Shown: positions 8,083-17,210 of the stretch, in pieces | Position numbering within the stretch: the first letter of the stretch is position 1 | Layout of the letters: each line of letters begins with the position of its first letter | NCBI GenBank assembly: GCA_035325905.1 | Contig: DAOKYY010000013.1 | Coordinates: 1-59,628, forward strand | Direction: 5' to 3' | Source of the DNA: DYGX01 sp035325905 | GTDB lineage: Bacteria; Chloroflexota; Anaerolineae; Aggregatilineales; Aggregatilineaceae | Length of the DNA: 59,628 nt | The notes under the pieces: generated by a model | Databases searched by the model: none | What the model was told of the DNA's origin: nothing | What the model saw: only the letters and a program-made list of their open reading frames with translations | Program-made: the position numbers and the translations under genes

Positions 8083-9213
8083 TTGAAAGAGATTCCGCTT
8101 CTTGGAAAGGAGCTTTGTATGCCGGTCTCCGCTGAACTCTGCACCAAGCTGGAGCGCGTGCGCGCGCTGATGGGCGAGCGAGGCGTCGCGACGCTGTGGC
8201 TGCGCCGCGTCGAGAACGTCGCCTGGATGACCGGCGGCGTGGATGTCGCGGTCAATACCGCCGCCGCGCCGGGCGTCGCCAGCGTCGTGATCACGCGCGA
8301 GTCGTGCGAGCTGTGGACGGATACCATCGAGGCCCCGCGTCTGCGCGCTGAAGATCGCCTGGAAGAGCGCGGCTTCGCCTTTCACGTCTCGCCCTGGTAC
8401 GAGCCGGGCCAGCGCCCGCCGGGCGACCCGCTCGGCGTGGACTTCCCGATCCCCGGCGCGGTCGATCTGACCGGGGCGCTGACCGGGGTGCGCGCCCGCC
8501 TGTTGCCGGTCGAGCAGGATCGTTTCCGCACGCTGGCGGTGAACTGCGCCGAAGCGATGCAGCGCGCCGCGAACCGCGTTTCGCCCGGCATGAGCGAGGC
8601 CGAGGCCGCCGCCGCGCTGAGCTACGAGACGCGCCGCTTCAACATCACCCCAATCGTCGTATTGGTCGCCGCCGATGAGCGCGTCTACAACGTGCGCCAC
8701 CCGCTGCCCACCGGCAAAGTCATCGACCGCTACGCGATGCTGGTGCTCTGCGGGCGGCAGGCCGGGCTGGTGTGCTCGCTGACGCGGCTGGTGCATTTCG
8801 GGCCGCTGCCCGACGATCTGCGCCGCAAAATGGACGCCTGCGCCGAGGTGGACGCGGCCACGATCGCCGCCTCGCAGCCGGGCGCCACGCTGGGCGATAT
8901 CTTCCGCATCACGCAGGAAGCATACGCCCGCGCCGGGTTCGACGGCGAGTGGAAGCTCCACCACCAGGGCGGCGTCGCTGGGTACAACGCGCGCGAGGTG
9001 ATCGCCACGCCCGGCGAGCAATTCACGCTCGAAGCCGGGATGATCTGCGCCTGGAACCCGTCGATCACCGGGACCAAGAGCGAAGACTCGGTGCTGGTCC
9101 GCGCCGGGGGGCAACCGCCCGAAGTCCTGACCGCGATCTACGGCTGGCCGGTTCGCACAGTCGATATCGCCGGGCAGCCGATCACGCGCCCGTTGATCAT
9201 GGAGATGGGCTAG
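8083..9213 (+). CDS. M24 family aminopeptidase-like protein with degenerate metal site
   Basis: 376 residues from TTG 8083, or 364 from ATG 8119. It has a creatinase-like N-terminal domain and a C-terminal pita-bread fold. In active M24 enzymes two Asp residues sit in the segments read here as MLVLCGRQAGLVCSLTR; these positions are Cys and Ser. The later His (HHQGG), Glu (TLEAG) and Glu (SEDSVLV) are retained. Metal-dependent peptidase activity is therefore doubtful. Two ribosome-binding sites are present: AAAGGAGG before TTG 8083 and AAAGGAG before ATG 8119. ATG 8119 gives the more usual N-terminus. It is divergent from groEL. Confidence 0.85.
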   Translation: MKEIPLLGKELCMPVSAELCTKLERVRALMGERGVATLWLRRVENVAWMTGGVDVAVNTAAAPGVASVVITRESCELWTDTIEAPRLRAEDRLEERGFAFHVSPWYEPGQRPPGDPLGVDFPIPGAVDLTGALTGVRARLLPVEQDRFRTLAVNCAEAMQRAANRVSPGMSEAEAAAALSYETRRFNITPIVVLVAADERVYNVRHPLPTGKVIDRYAMLVLCGRQAGLVCSLTRLVHFGPLPDDLRRKMDACAEVDAATIAASQPGATLGDIFRITQEAYARAGFDGEWKLHHQGGVAGYNAREVIATPGEQFTLEAGMICAWNPSITGTKSEDSVLVRAGGQPPEVLTAIYGWPVRTVDIAGQPITRPLIMEMG

Positions 9214-9241
9214 AGCGGGCGCGTCTGGGCGCTGGAAACAC

Positions 9242-9270
9242 GAACAGCCCCCAGACGTTGGGGGCTGTTC
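9242..9270. terminator. Bidirectional hairpin terminator
   Basis: A perfect 12-bp stem (GAACAGCCCCCA / TGGGGGCTGTTC) with a 5-nt loop between convergent genes ending at 9213 (+) and 9307 (-). T-tracts are weak. Confidence 0.7.
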
Positions 9271-9306
9271 GGCTTGCGGTGATCTACGCGCAGGGTCGTC
9301 GCGGAG

Positions 9307-9567
9307 CTAGAATTTCAGCTCGTTGGCCCACTCGTCGATTTCTCGCTGGACCTCTTCGCGGGTCTTGCCGTAACGCTCCTGAATCTTGCCTTCCAGGATG
9401 TCGCGGCGGCCCTGAACTTGTTTCATGTCGTCGTCGGTCAGACGGCCCCAACGCTTCTGAACCTCGCCCGAAAACTGCTTCCAATTGCCTTCGAGCTGGT
9501 CCCACAGGCCGCTCTTCTTCATGTCCGACTTCATATCTTCCAGGTTCTTCTTCAGCTTGTCGTCCAC
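9307..9567 (-). CDS. CsbD family stress-response protein
   Basis: 86 residues. The CsbD signature is clear: LEGNWKQFSGEVQKRWGRLT, then VQGRRDILEGKIQERYG and a C-terminal helix. CsbD-like proteins are small, hydrophilic and general-stress induced; the molecular role is unknown. The frame is open much further upstream, but GTG 9567 is preceded by GGAGAGAAGGAA and gives the normal short form. It lies 73 bp downstream of the DUF2188 gene on the same strand, probably one stress operon. Confidence 0.88.
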   Translation of the reverse strand: MDDKLKKNLEDMKSDMKKSGLWDQLEGNWKQFSGEVQKRWGRLTDDDMKQVQGRRDILEGKIQERYGKTREEVQREIDEWANELKF

Positions 9568-9640
9568 TTCCTTCTCTCCTTCGCAGGTGCGGTTATGCTT
9601 CTGTGATTTACCCAGCTCAACAAAGCGTCGTCTGACGCTG

Positions 9641-10024
9641 CTAGACTGCCTGGCCGTAGTCGTGCTTCTCTTGGATCGTCCCATCGGGTTTGTGGACCAC
9701 CAGGCGACCCTTGCGCTGTTGCGCAACGGACTTGCCACGGGCGATCGCGTCCTGCTTGCGCTCGTAGACCTTCATCGCACGCTGCGCATCCTCGCTACGG
9801 ACGGCCCAGCCGCGATCGTGCGGCTCGACGTGGACCCGCTCGTGGTGCCCGGCTTCGCCGTGATTGCGCGCCCATTCGCGAGCCTGATCCTGGGCGATGG
9901 CGATCGCGCGCCCCTCCTCATACCCGTCCTTCAGCAGCGCGTTGGCGATCTCAATCGCCTTGTTGCGCACCACCGACGGCAGGTTCTTCATTGAGGCGGG
10001 ATAGTTCCGCTTGTTCCAGGGCAT
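9641..10024 (-). CDS. DUF2188 domain protein with ChaB-like N-terminus
   Basis: 127 residues. Residues 1-55 (MPWNKRNYPASMKNLPSVVR onward) resemble the ChaB-like module. Residues about 70-127 (RGWAVRSEDAQRAMKVYERK, then KGRLVVHKPDGTIQEK) are a DUF2188 domain. Both modules are common in small stress-associated proteins; function is unknown. ATG 10024 follows a strong GGAGGAGAG site, and the extra upstream frame is discarded. It lies upstream of the CsbD gene. Confidence 0.8.
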   Translation of the reverse strand: MPWNKRNYPASMKNLPSVVRNKAIEIANALLKDGYEEGRAIAIAQDQAREWARNHGEAGHHERVHVEPHDRGWAVRSEDAQRAMKVYERKQDAIARGKSVAQQRKGRLVVHKPDGTIQEKHDYGQAV

Positions 10025-10311
10025 TCTCTCCTCCACCAGCCCGCTGTGCCGGCTATTTTGCTTGCATGGCGGGCTGTTTGTTCCATAATGAAGTTTACGG
10101 GATTCACGTGGGCGGAGCATGAAGCACGTGGCGCATCTTGGGATAGGTCACTTGGCAGGGCGCGCGGGCGGCGCGGCGTGGGCCGAGCAGCGGCTGAGCG
10201 CAGGCCAGCAGACCGGCAAAAGACCGCTACCGGCTGCCTGAATCCCCTTATCATGAAGGCGATTGACAAGGTGCGGCGGACGTGTTTCCGCCCGCGAAAG
10301 GATACGCACAG

Positions 10312-13212
10312 ATGCAGCGCGTCAGGTTGTCACATCGATCTTCACTGTCATCGTGGTTATCTCTGGCGGTCACTGTCGCGCTGCTCGCGGCGGGGCTGCT
10401 GACCCCTCATCTGGGCGGCGAGCGCCCGGCTGCCGCGCAATCCGCCGGTGCGCCGCTGATCATCCTTCAGAACGGCGACCTGTGGTCCTGGACGCCGGGC
10501 AGCGCCGCGCCCGCGCAGCTGACGACCTGGGGCTATATCAGCCAGCCCGCGCTCGCGCCGGGCGGCGGACGCATCGCTTATAACGCCTGGGCGAGCGCCA
10601 CGGTGAACGCGCTGGCGCAGGGCCAGCTGGCCGGCGGGGTGATCCCCAGCAATATCGCCGTGCTGGACCTCGCTACCAGCCAGGCGCAGACTATTGCCGA
10701 GCAGCCGGCGGGCGCCAGCCTCGGGGCGGATGGCGCCTGGCAGAACGCGATCATGCGCGGCAAGCCGGCCTGGTCGCCGGATGGCGGGCGGCTGGCGTGG
10801 AGCGAGCTGGAAGCACCTGCGAACGTGTACCGGCTCGTCGTGTACGACCTCGCGACCGGCGCGACCAGCGTGCTGGTTCCCAGCCTGCCTGTGCCCTACG
10901 CCGACGCGGGCAATATCCCGGTCCACCAGGTGCAGTGGGGTGAAACCGGCATCAGCGTGCACACCGTTGCCGCCAACGCCGAAAGCGGCGATTTCGAGGA
11001 GCGGCTAACGATCTACGATGCGAGCGGCGCACTGGTGGCCGAGCACCTGATCGGCAGCGCATCGACCGAGTTCACCTTGCTGCACGCCTGGATGAGCGCC
11101 GAAGCAGGCGAGACGATCGGGCTGCTCTACCCGTCCGGCAAGCAGTTCATGCTCGACCCGCGCAGCGGCGAGCAGCAGGAAATGCCCGCGCCGCCTGAGC
11201 TGGTCAGCGCCAGCGCGGCCGGACCCTCTGCCGCGCTGATCCTGGCCCCGAACAGCGAGCCGGAGAGCGACGAGCGCGCGATCTGGTTCCTGGTGACACC
11301 TGACCGCACAAGCTCCGAGGCGCTGGACACCACCGGCTATCCCACGACGGAAGTCGTCGCCATCTCGCCCGATGGGCTGTCGGCGGCGTTCGTCGGCGAG
11401 CAGGTGCAGGTCTGGGCGAATGGCGTGGTCCAGACAGTCCCCGGTGCGGCGGACGCCAGCGAAACCGGCGCGACGGCCGTGCTCTGGGGTCCGCAGACCT
11501 GGCGCGTGCCGGCCGGCGAGGTCGAGACGCTGTTCGGACTCGGCGCGGGCGCGCCCGAAGCCGCCCCCGGCGCCGCGATGCCGATCTACTGCCAGCCCGC
11601 GCCGCGCCTGACGGTCGGGCAGCTCGGCCAGGTGACGCCCGGCCTGCCGAACATCGTGCGCAGCCTGCCGCGTCGCGGCCCGGACAGCCTGATCCTGGGC
11701 CAAATCTCTGGCAGCGGCGTGTTCACCGTGCTCGAAGGGCCGGTCTGCGACCCGGAAGGCCGCTTCTGGTGGCGCGTGAATTACGGCAGCCTGACCGGCT
11801 GGACCGCCGAGGGCCAGGGCTGGACCTACTGGCTCCAGCCGTATACCGGCCAGCCGCCGCAGTGCACGCTGACCCCGCGCCTGCAAGTCGGCGCGCCCGG
11901 CTACGTGCTGCCTGGCCTGCCGAATCTGCTGCGCGCCCAGCCGCGCCCCGGCCCTGACAGCCCGGTCGTCGGGCGTATCCCTGGCGGCGGGTTCTTCACG
12001 GTGATCGGCGGGCCGCAGTGCGGGCCGGACGGGCGTTACTGGTGGCAGATTTCCTACGCCGGGATGACCGGCTGGACCGCCGAAGGCGAGGGCAACGCCT
12101 ACTGGGTCGCGCCCTTCGTCTGTCCGAACAGCCCGCTGCCGCGCCTGACACCCGGCATCGTGGGCCGCGTGACGCCGGGCCTGCCGAATACGCTGCGTGT
12201 CCAGCCTGCTTCGAACAGCAGCGCCCTGGGCCAGATCCCCGGCGGCGGCTACTTCGTGGTGCTCAGCGGGCCGCAGTGCGGGCCGGAAGGCTGGTCGTGG
12301 TGGCACGTCAACTACAACGGCATTGTCGGCTGGACCGCCGAAGGGTCCGGGACGACTTACTGGCTGGAGCCGTATGTTGGCCTGCCGCAGCCGCCCGTCA
12401 CCTGCAACCTGCCCTCGCGGCTGCGTCCGGGCGATCAGGGCCGGGTCACGCCGGGCGAAGCCAACGCGCTGCGTAGCCAGCCCGCGACCGGCCCCGGCAG
12501 CGCCGTAATCGGCTACATCCCGGCCTATGGCACGTTCCGCGTGCTGGAAGGCCCCGTCTGCGGGACCGAAGGCCGGTTCTGGCTGCGCGTCGAGTACGCG
12601 GGGATGACCGGCTGGACGCCCGAAGGCGAGGGCACGACCTACTGGCTGGAGCCGCTGCCCGGCACTCCGCCGACGCAGCCGGTCGCCTGCACGCTGGCGC
12701 CGCGCTTGCAAGTGGGCGCTTCCGGCTTCGTGCTGCCTGGCCCGTCGAACGTGTTGCGCTCGCAGCCGCGCCCCGGCGAGGGCAGCGACGTGATCGGCGA
12801 AATGCCGGGCGGCGCTTTCTTCCGCGTGCTGGAAGGCCCGGTCTGCGGGCCGGAAGGGCGCTACTGGTGGCGCGTCAACTACCAGGGTATCACCGGCTGG
12901 ACGGCGGAGGGCCAGGGCAGCGAGTACTGGGTGCAGCCGTTCATGTGCAGCTCCGGCCAACTGACGCGGTTGGCGCCGGGCATCCGCGCGCGCGTCACGC
13001 CGGGCGATCCGAACGCGCTGCGTAGCCAGCCCGCGACCGGCCCGAACAGCGTCGTGCTGGGCTACATCCCTGGCGGCGCGGAGTTCACGGTGGTGAGCGG
13101 GCCGCAGTGCGGCAACGATGGCCGCGTCTGGTGGCAGGTCAATTACAACGGCGCGCTCGGCTGGACGCCCGAAGGCGAAGGCGGAGTCTACTGGCTGGAG
13201 CCGATCGGCTAG
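10312..13212 (+). CDS. Secreted TolB-like propeller protein with six SH3b-like repeats
   Basis: 966 residues. The N-terminal basic segment and hydrophobic core to about residue 40 look like a signal peptide. Residues about 45-425 contain TolB/WD40-like propeller strands (KPAWSPDGGRLAWSE). Residues 427-966 hold six repeats of about 90 residues, each with a leading Cys, RL..G..G.V.PG..N.LR, IPGGG.F.V..GP.CG, WW.V.Y.G..GWTAEG and YWLEP. The two Cys per repeat suggest a disulfide in each. Such SH3b modules usually bind cell wall or other surface ligands. ATG 10312 follows GAAAGGA. The same module occurs once in the DUF3160 protein at 39729. Confidence 0.85.
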   Translation: MQRVRLSHRSSLSSWLSLAVTVALLAAGLLTPHLGGERPAAAQSAGAPLIILQNGDLWSWTPGSAAPAQLTTWGYISQPALAPGGGRIAYNAWASATVNALAQGQLAGGVIPSNIAVLDLATSQAQTIAEQPAGASLGADGAWQNAIMRGKPAWSPDGGRLAWSELEAPANVYRLVVYDLATGATSVLVPSLPVPYADAGNIPVHQVQWGETGISVHTVAANAESGDFEERLTIYDASGALVAEHLIGSASTEFTLLHAWMSAEAGETIGLLYPSGKQFMLDPRSGEQQEMPAPPELVSASAAGPSAALILAPNSEPESDERAIWFLVTPDRTSSEALDTTGYPTTEVVAISPDGLSAAFVGEQVQVWANGVVQTVPGAADASETGATAVLWGPQTWRVPAGEVETLFGLGAGAPEAAPGAAMPIYCQPAPRLTVGQLGQVTPGLPNIVRSLPRRGPDSLILGQISGSGVFTVLEGPVCDPEGRFWWRVNYGSLTGWTAEGQGWTYWLQPYTGQPPQCTLTPRLQVGAPGYVLPGLPNLLRAQPRPGPDSPVVGRIPGGGFFTVIGGPQCGPDGRYWWQISYAGMTGWTAEGEGNAYWVAPFVCPNSPLPRLTPGIVGRVTPGLPNTLRVQPASNSSALGQIPGGGYFVVLSGPQCGPEGWSWWHVNYNGIVGWTAEGSGTTYWLEPYVGLPQPPVTCNLPSRLRPGDQGRVTPGEANALRSQPATGPGSAVIGYIPAYGTFRVLEGPVCGTEGRFWLRVEYAGMTGWTPEGEGTTYWLEPLPGTPPTQPVACTLAPRLQVGASGFVLPGPSNVLRSQPRPGEGSDVIGEMPGGAFFRVLEGPVCGPEGRYWWRVNYQGITGWTAEGQGSEYWVQPFMCSSGQLTRLAPGIRARVTPGDPNALRSQPATGPNSVVLGYIPGGAEFTVVSGPQCGNDGRVWWQVNYNGALGWTPEGEGGVYWLEPIG
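11590..13209 (+). repeat. Six tandem coding repeats of about 270 bp (SH3b modules)
   Basis: The DNA repeats follow the protein repeats, starting at the Cys codon 11590 and running to the C-terminus. The phrase pattern GG(C/G)TGGAC(C/G)GC(C/G)GA recurs in each unit. Units are diverged, so the array looks old rather than recently expanded. Confidence 0.8.
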
Positions 13213-13251
13213 CCAGGCTGGTTCAATGCCACGCTCGTAAAGCGCACCACA

Positions 13252-13285
13252 ACGCCGGGCGGCCCGTACCTGGACCGCCCGGCGT
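13252..13285. terminator. Bidirectional GC-rich hairpin
   Basis: An 11-bp stem, ACGCCGGGCGG / CCGCCCGGCGT, between convergent genes ending at 13212 (+) and 13326 (-). TTCTTG follows on the plus side. Confidence 0.55.
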
Positions 13286-13325
13286 GTTCTTGGGTCTGGG
13301 TGCGCCGGTCCTGGCGCGAGAGGGC

Positions 13326-14822
13326 TTAGCCGATTGTGGCAGGCTCTAGCGCCGCCGCCGCAGTTATACGCGCCGCCAGCTCGCCTTCCTGCAACTCTGG
13401 CCCGCTCTTGGGATAAGCATCCAGGCTGAACTGCGTGCCGTCGTCCATCTCGGTGATCGTCAGCCAGTGCTGGTGGGTGCCGTCTTCGTTGGTGTGCTCG
13501 AACGGGTAGACCAGCACGACGCGGCCCTCGACCACCCGCCGCTGAACGGCCGGGCGCTCGAACGGGATATCTTCGTAGAGCGACGTGAACAACGACTCCA
13601 GCCCGCCGACGAGATCGCCGACGACCACACCCTGGCCCGGAAGGTCCTCAGCCAGCGTGTAGTACGGATCGATCCAAGACACCTCGCTGTCCAGGTAGAT
13701 GAACCCTTCGTCGTCGCCGATCGACCACCCCGCCGGGTAGAAGAAGGTGACGCCGCTGTCCTCGAAGGTATAGGACTCGCTCAGCGGCGCGTCCGCCGGT
13801 GTGGGCACCCCAACAGGAGCCGGAGCGCCTTCCGCGATGCGCGCGGATCCCAGAATCGCCAGCGCGGCGTCGCGCTCGTCGAGCGTGGCCGACAGCAGCG
13901 GGAAAATCCACCCGGTCAGAACCGTGCCATCGTCGAGCGCCACCCCCGCGAGCAGCGCCTCGTACGAGCCGCCTGAGTCTTCCAGCAGGTAATCCATCGT
14001 CCAGAGCGTCCGCCCATCAACGCGCTGCGTTTCGATGCTGGCCGGGTCGAACTCCAACTCCAGCCGTTGGGCGACATCCGCCATCACGCCGGATACATCT
14101 CCCGCCGCCAGCCCCAGGTCCGCGACTTCGTCGGGGAAATACCAGCGCGGCTCAAGCACAGTCTCGTCGCTTTCGAGCGTCAAGAAATCATTTTCGTCGA
14201 TCAGGTCGGCCCAGCCATCCGGCAGATCGACGCCGATGCCTGTCTGGAAAAACTCAACATCCGGCGCGCCGGTCGTCACGGTGGTGACTTCCGGTCCGCT
14301 GTCTCCCACAACGGCCGCGCGCAGGATGTCCAGCGACAGATCGAGGTCGGCTTGCGCGACGCTGGTTCCCTGGCGCGGGTAGATGTCGGCCAGCAGGTAC
14401 GAGCCATCCGGCGCCTCGACGGCGACCACAAAGCCGCTGTAGGGGCCGTTCTCGTTCGTGTCGTCGTAGGGATACGTGAAAATCCGGCGGTCGGCAGCGG
14501 GCTGCGCCACGATCCCTGCCGGGTCGAAGAGAACCGTTTCGTCGATCGGGTTGAACGCCTCCATGAGGAGCGCCGCACCATCATCGGGCGAAATGCCAAG
14601 CTCGCTCGGCACGGCGCGGAAAGTGTTCAGCCAGATGACGCCGGACGACAGGGTGACGGCTGTGCCACTCAGCTCGGCCGTCCAGCCGATCGGATAGTAG
14701 ACCGTGAACCCGGCGTCAGGAGCGACGTACCGGTTCGGGAACGGGTCTCCCTGAGCCACCACTGCGCTCATAGGAACCATCAGCAGCGCGCACATCATGA
14801 AAAGGCAGAGGCGTTTTAGCAT
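13326..14822 (-). CDS. Secreted protein with three PsbP/DcrB-like repeats
   Basis: 498 residues. Signal peptide at residues 1-23 (MLKRLCLFMMCALLM, cut after VVAQ). Three tandem segments of about 150 residues each contain a YPIGW / DLPDGW / YPAGW motif, a strand with LDS or LES, and an acidic loop. This resembles the PsbP-like/DcrB fold used for lipid or ligand binding in exported proteins. A Pro/Thr linker (APAPVGVPTPADAP) precedes repeat 3. No enzyme motif is seen. ATG 14822 follows AAAGGA. The fold assignment is inference from the hydrophobic pattern. Confidence 0.7.
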   Translation of the reverse strand: MLKRLCLFMMCALLMVPMSAVVAQGDPFPNRYVAPDAGFTVYYPIGWTAELSGTAVTLSSGVIWLNTFRAVPSELGISPDDGAALLMEAFNPIDETVLFDPAGIVAQPAADRRIFTYPYDDTNENGPYSGFVVAVEAPDGSYLLADIYPRQGTSVAQADLDLSLDILRAAVVGDSGPEVTTVTTGAPDVEFFQTGIGVDLPDGWADLIDENDFLTLESDETVLEPRWYFPDEVADLGLAAGDVSGVMADVAQRLELEFDPASIETQRVDGRTLWTMDYLLEDSGGSYEALLAGVALDDGTVLTGWIFPLLSATLDERDAALAILGSARIAEGAPAPVGVPTPADAPLSESYTFEDSGVTFFYPAGWSIGDDEGFIYLDSEVSWIDPYYTLAEDLPGQGVVVGDLVGGLESLFTSLYEDIPFERPAVQRRVVEGRVVLVYPFEHTNEDGTHQHWLTITEMDDGTQFSLDAYPKSGPELQEGELAARITAAAALEPATIG

Positions 14823-14997
14823 GGTCGTGTCCTTTCGCTAGGAAGTAGCCTCATTTTAAGCGAGGTGTTAGCGCCGCGCAATCGCGGTGCCTATCGCAGG
14901 TGTCACAGGGCGCGCTTGAAATGCGCGGCTCTGGCGCAAACCGGCGCGGTTCTGTACACTAGCCAGCGTGCGCTTTTCATCTCCACGAGGTGGACTC

Positions 14998-16047
14998 GTG
15001 CTTGACCCCAGCCAGCACCCGCACCGGCGGCTCAACCCGCTGACCAACGAGTGGATTCTGGTTTCGCCCCACCGCGCCAAGCGCCCCTGGCAGGGCCAGG
15101 TCGAGGACGTGCCGCCCGAAGCCCGGCCGGTCTACGACCCGGCCTGCTATCTCTGCCCCGGCAACGAGCGGGCGGGCGGCAAGGTGAACCCGGCCTACAC
15201 CGGGACCTTCGTCTTCGACAATGACTTTCCGGCGCTGCTGCCCGATACGCCTGGCGACGAGCCGCCCGCGCACCCGCTCTTTCGTATCCAGGGCGAGCGC
15301 GGCCTGGCGCGCGTGATCTGCTTCAGCCCGCGCCACGACCTGACGCTGGCCGAGATGGACCCTGCCGGCATCCGCGCCGTGGTCGATACCTGGGCCGAGC
15401 AGACCGACGACCTGGGCCGCCGCGACTTTATCGGCTACGTGCAGGTCTTCGAGAACCGGGGCGCGATGATGGGCGCCTCCAACCCGCACCCGCACGGCCA
15501 GATCTGGGCGACCGAGCGCCTGCCGCGCGAAGCGCTCAAGGAAGACAGCGCCCAGCGCGATTATTATGCTGAGCATGGCCGCACGCTGCTGGCCGATTAC
15601 CTCGACGAGGAGCGGCGGCGCGACGAGCGCGTGATCTACGCCAACGACAGCTGGACGGCGTTGGTGCCCTTCTGGGCGATCTGGCCGTTCGAGACGCTGC
15701 TGATCGCGCATCGCGCGGTGGGCAGCCTCCCGGCGCTGCGCCCCGACGAGCGCGACGGGCTGGCGGACGCGCTACATCACGTCACGGTCCGCTACGACAA
15801 CCTGTTCCGCACCTCGTTCCCGTACAGCATGGGCTTCCACCAGGCGCCGACTGACGGCGGCGAGTATCCCTACTGGCACCTGCACGCGCATTTCTACCCG
15901 CCGCTGCTGCGCAGCGCGACGGTCAAGAAGCATATGGTCGGCTACGAGATGCTCGGCACGCCGCAGCGCGACATCACGCCGGAGCAGGCGGCGGCGCGCC
16001 TGCGCGACCTGAGCGACCAACACTACACAAGAGCGAAGAAGGCATGA
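14998..16047 (+). CDS. galT: Galactose-1-phosphate uridylyltransferase
   Basis: 349 residues. GalT exchanges UDP between glucose-1-phosphate and galactose-1-phosphate in the Leloir pathway. The active-site motif NPHPHGQIW puts HPH at residues 164-166, with His166 as the uridylylated nucleophile. CYLCPGN near residue 41 supplies zinc-site cysteines, and the C-terminal WHLHAHFYPP motif is intact. GTG 14998 follows GAGGTGG; an upstream in-frame GTG at 14968 is less likely. It overlaps galK by 4 bp. Confidence 0.96.
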   Translation: MLDPSQHPHRRLNPLTNEWILVSPHRAKRPWQGQVEDVPPEARPVYDPACYLCPGNERAGGKVNPAYTGTFVFDNDFPALLPDTPGDEPPAHPLFRIQGERGLARVICFSPRHDLTLAEMDPAGIRAVVDTWAEQTDDLGRRDFIGYVQVFENRGAMMGASNPHPHGQIWATERLPREALKEDSAQRDYYAEHGRTLLADYLDEERRRDERVIYANDSWTALVPFWAIWPFETLLIAHRAVGSLPALRPDERDGLADALHHVTVRYDNLFRTSFPYSMGFHQAPTDGGEYPYWHLHAHFYPPLLRSATVKKHMVGYEMLGTPQRDITPEQAAARLRDLSDQHYTRAKKA

Positions 16048-17201
16048 GCACAGTCCGCGAGCACGTCCTGAGCACCTTTCGCGCCCGCTTCGGCGCCGAG
16101 CCTGCGCTGCTGGCGCGCGCGCCTGGCCGCGTTAACCTGATCGGCGAGCACACCGATTACAACGACGGCTTTGTGCTGCCGGCGGCCATCGACCGCGCGA
16201 TCGTGATCGCGGCGCGGCCCCGCCCGGACAGTGAGGTTCGCCTCGTCTCGACCGACTTTGACGACGAGACACGCTTCGACCTGGGCAACCTGACCGCCCC
16301 CGATCTCCCGGCGTGGAGCCGCTATCCGCGCGGGGCGCTGTGGTGGCTGGCGGAGCAGGGATTCCGCGTGCCGGGCTTCGACGCGGTGATGGGCGGCGAC
16401 ATCCCGATCGGCGCGGGGCTGTCGTCCTCGGCGGCGGTCGAGGTCGTCACCATCGAGCTGGGGCTGGCGCTGGCAGGCGGGACGCTTTCCAAGCAGGCGA
16501 TCGCGCTCGGCGGGGTCGAGGTCGAGCACCGCTTCATCGGCGTGCCGTGCGGCGTGATGGACCAGATGGCCTCCGCCATGGGCGTCGAAGGGCACGCGCT
16601 GCTGATCGACTGCCGCAGCCTGGAGGCCGCGCCGATCCCTGTACCCGGAGGCGTCAGCATCGTGATTATGGACACGGCCAAGCGGCGCGGACTGGTCGAT
16701 TCGGAGTACGCGACGCGGCGCGCGCAGTGCGAAGAAGCGGCGCGGGTTCTGGGCGTCCCGGCCCTGCGCGACGCCACGCGCGAGCAGGTCGAGGCGGCGC
16801 GCGACGCGCTTGGCGACGTGCTTTACCGGCGCGCGCGGCACGTCGTCAGCGAGAACTTGCGCACCAACGTCGCCGCGATGGCGCTGCGCGGCGGCGGCCT
16901 GAAGACCGCCGGACAGGCCATGCGCGAAAGCCACGCCAGCCTGCGCGACGATTATGAGGTGAGCTGCCGCGAGCTGGACATCATGTCCGACCTCGCCAAC
17001 GCGCAGCCCGGCTGCTATGGCGCGCGCATGACCGGCGGTGGATTCGGCGGGTGCGCGGTGGCGCTGGTCGAGAATGAAGCGGTCGAGGCGTTTGTGCAGG
17101 CGGTCGGCCCGGCCTACGCCGCGCGAACCGGTTTCACGCCGCAGTTGTACGTCTGCCACGCGGCGGCAGGCAGCGGCGTTGAGCGCCTGGGGACCAGCTG
17201 A
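16044..17201 (+). CDS. galK: Galactokinase
   Basis: 385 residues of the GHMP kinase family. Motif 1 GRVNLIGEHTDYNDG (substrate side), motif 2 GAGLSSSAAVEV (ATP phosphate loop) and motif 3 MTGGGFGGCAVAL are all intact. GalK phosphorylates galactose with ATP, feeding GalT. ATG 16044 overlaps the galT stop (ATGA), which implies translational coupling. galE and a mutarotase are not adjacent. Confidence 0.96.
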   Translation: MSTVREHVLSTFRARFGAEPALLARAPGRVNLIGEHTDYNDGFVLPAAIDRAIVIAARPRPDSEVRLVSTDFDDETRFDLGNLTAPDLPAWSRYPRGALWWLAEQGFRVPGFDAVMGGDIPIGAGLSSSAAVEVVTIELGLALAGGTLSKQAIALGGVEVEHRFIGVPCGVMDQMASAMGVEGHALLIDCRSLEAAPIPVPGGVSIVIMDTAKRRGLVDSEYATRRAQCEEAARVLGVPALRDATREQVEAARDALGDVLYRRARHVVSENLRTNVAAMALRGGGLKTAGQAMRESHASLRDDYEVSCRELDIMSDLANAQPGCYGARMTGGGFGGCAVALVENEAVEAFVQAVGPAYAARTGFTPQLYVCHAAAGSGVERLGTS

Positions 17202-17210
17202 CACCGCCTG

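Noticed and set aside
11005..12960. 651-codon minus-strand frame
   Set aside because: Antisense of the SH3b repeat gene, Arg/Ala-rich, no ribosome-binding site.
11590..13209. CRISPR-like array
   Set aside because: Units are about 270 bp, diverged and coding; there are no short identical repeats with unique spacers.
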